From: Deltaproteobacteria bacterium
GTDB lineage: Bacteria; Desulfobacterota_D; UBA1144; Nemesobacterales; UBA2774
Reading direction: 5' to 3'
DNA length: 64,000 nt
Assembly (NCBI GenBank): GCA_040223695.1
Contig: JAVKFU010000018.1
Coordinates: 1-64,000 of the forward strand
Part shown: positions 63,116 through 64,000 of the stretch, piece after piece
Numbering within the stretch: the stretch's first letter is position 1
Layout: the number at the start of each line of letters is the position of its first letter
Notes under the pieces: model-generated
What the model was told of the DNA's origin: nothing
The model's database searches: none
The model's input: only the letters and a program-made list of their open reading frames with translations
Made by a program: the position numbers and the translations under genes

Positions 63116-63196
63116 TTTTTCCCCCGTTCGTGATCTCTCGATCACCCGGTAAACATATGGATAGTTTACCATGTAGTGTTTCCCGACGCCTGTTTT

Positions 63197-64000
63197 TTAG
63201 ATAGGCACCTTTACCCTTTGAAGAACTTCCCTAAGCGCCTCTTCATTCCCTTCCTGACCCATCATGTGCTCGTTTCGCACCACAACCCTGTGAGCAAGCA
63301 CCGCGACTGCCATTTCCTTAACGTCGTCCGGAATGCAATAGTTCCTTCTGTCGGTGAGGGCCCGGGCTTGGGCGACGCTTTTGAGCGCAATCGCTCCTCT
63401 CGGACTCACACCGAGTTCGAAAAACTTCGGATTCCGGGTTTCTTTTATTATTTCCAGAATATAGTCGAGTATCGATTCGTCAATTTTCACTCTTTCGGAC
63501 ATTTTTTGAAGATAGATTACTTCATCCGCGGATATAACGGGTTTTATGCTGTCCCAGGAGTTCACCGGGCTGAAAGTCGAAAGTATCTCCTTCTCGCTTT
63601 CACGGTCGGGGTAGCCGATGCTTATTCTTATTGAGAACCGGTCGAGCTGGTTTTCCGGAAGGGGAAAAGTCCCCTTGTATTCGAAAGGGTTTTGCGTGGC
63701 GATGACCATAAAGGGCTTCGGTATATCGTGAATATTGCCGTCCACAGTGGTTCTGGCCTCGTTCATTGCCTCAAGCAGCGCGCTCTGGGTCTTTGGTGTA
63801 GCTCTGTTTATTTCATCCGCCAGTACGATGTTTGCGAAAATTGGGCCCGGCTTGAACTTAAACTCCCCTGTGGACTGATCCAGCACGGATACTCCAAGTA
63901 TGTCGGAGGGCAGGAGGTCGCTTGTAAACTGAATTCTTTTAAAGGAGAGATCGGTCGAGCTGGCAAGCGCGTGGGCCAGTGTGGTCTTCCCCACCCCCGG
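63197..64000 (-). CDS. MoxR-family AAA+ ATPase (5' end beyond window)
   Basis: The frame runs off the window. Walker A (PGVGKTTLA, codons at the very end), [22 protein letters not shown] (Walker B), [24 protein letters not shown] (sensor 1 and MoxR motif) and the C-terminal lid [16 protein letters not shown]. MoxR proteins are chaperone-like ATPases, usually upstream of DUF58/VWA genes; those would lie downstream on the minus strand, but here a small membrane protein follows. Confidence 0.93.
   Translation of the reverse strand, partial: PGVGKTTLAHALASSTDLSFKRIQFTSDLLPSDILGVSVLDQSTGEFKFKPGPIFANIVLADEINRATPKTQSALLEAMNEARTTVDGNIHDIPKPFMVIATQNPFEYKGTFPLPENQLDRFSIRISIGYPDRESEKEILSTFSPVNSWDSIKPVISADEVIYLQKMSERVKIDESILDYILEIIKETRNPKFFELGVSPRGAIALKSVAQARALTDRRNYCIPDDVKEMAVAVLAHRVVVRNEHMMGQEGNEEALREVLQRVKVPI

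Noticed and set aside
1-64000. CRISPR array, prophage or complete insertion sequence
   Set aside because: No regularly spaced direct repeats, no integrase or transposase gene and no phage structural genes are seen; the only repeats are the REP-like units at 13873-14565.

Overview
The window is a gene-dense (about 90% coding) stretch of a chromosome from a diderm (Gram-negative) bacterium. An outer-membrane assembly lipoprotein of BamD type, further lipoproteins, a periplasmic lytic transglycosylase, type II secretion domains and an LpxO-like hydroxylase all point to two membranes. The mixture of methylmalonyl-CoA mutase with MeaB, myo-inositol-phosphate synthase, GlcDEF-type oxidase, stand-alone N0/GspC domains and paired DksA-like proteins suggests a deltaproteobacterium-like lineage (Desulfobacterota, Dadabacteria or a neighbour). 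No rRNA or marker phylogeny is available here, so that placement is an inference.

Layout. 1-2.6 kb: end of a gene with a beta-rich repeat domain, bamD, and a lipoprotein in which a circularly permuted copy of that same domain splits an NTF2-like fold. 2.3-5.2 kb: two DksA/TraR proteins, prmA, mtnA. 5.5-10.3 kb: NSS symporter with its small subunit, then a cytidylyltransferase / CDP-alcohol phosphotransferase / Asp-beta-hydroxylase operon. 10.6-12.8 kb: panBCD with a structured, terminator-containing leader. 13.0-16 kb: the accessory patch, with PhzF, a cluster of palindromic REP-like repeats enclosing a decayed GIY-YIG gene, tRNA-Cys, tRNA-Leu, and small hypothetical genes including an extremely acidic one. 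16-21 kb: fbp, cvpA, sbcC. 21-28 kb: prenyl synthase, then mutA-mutB-meaB-rimI. 28-32.6 kb: a cytochrome c/FTR1 iron permease, queC-queE, a methyltransferase. 32.7-34.9 kb: rplM-rpsI-ino1. 35-40 kb: glcD-glcE-DUF3891-glcF. 40-48 kb: lipoproteins, DUF1461, nhaA, LLM oxidoreductase, EamA exporter, orphan N0 domain, thioesterase, MscS channel. 48.5-52.1 kb: two response-regulator signalling proteins. 52-58 kb: pepF, yqeY, hpt, tyrS, rnpB, an RNase HI-like gene, a zinc-ribbon coiled-coil protein, tRNA-CAT. 58.5-64 kb: a GspC-like/SLT fusion, a Cys-less DUF35 protein, thiD, folD, a DnaA-box cluster, folK, phhB, and the start of a MoxR ATPase.

How the genes work together. Propionate/methylmalonate metabolism (mutAB, meaB), pantothenate synthesis (panBCD), folate/pterin and thiamine steps (folD, folK, phhB, thiD), queuosine (queC, queE) and glycolate oxidation (glcDEF) are housekeeping modules. 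Ino1 plus the cytidylyltransferase/CDP-alcohol pair could together make an inositol phospholipid or inositol-phosphate solute.

The strongest non-routine signals are: (1) the in-frame, permuted domain insertion flanked by a 6-bp direct repeat; (2) three TTATNCACA DnaA boxes within 130 bp between folD and folK; (3) a set of genes whose -10 element lies 6-8 bases before the start codon, i.e. probable leaderless mRNAs; (4) REP-like hairpins bracketing a GIY-YIG gene; (5) a GspC homology region fused to a lytic transglycosylase together with a free GspD N0 domain. All calls come from reading the sequence; no database search was possible.
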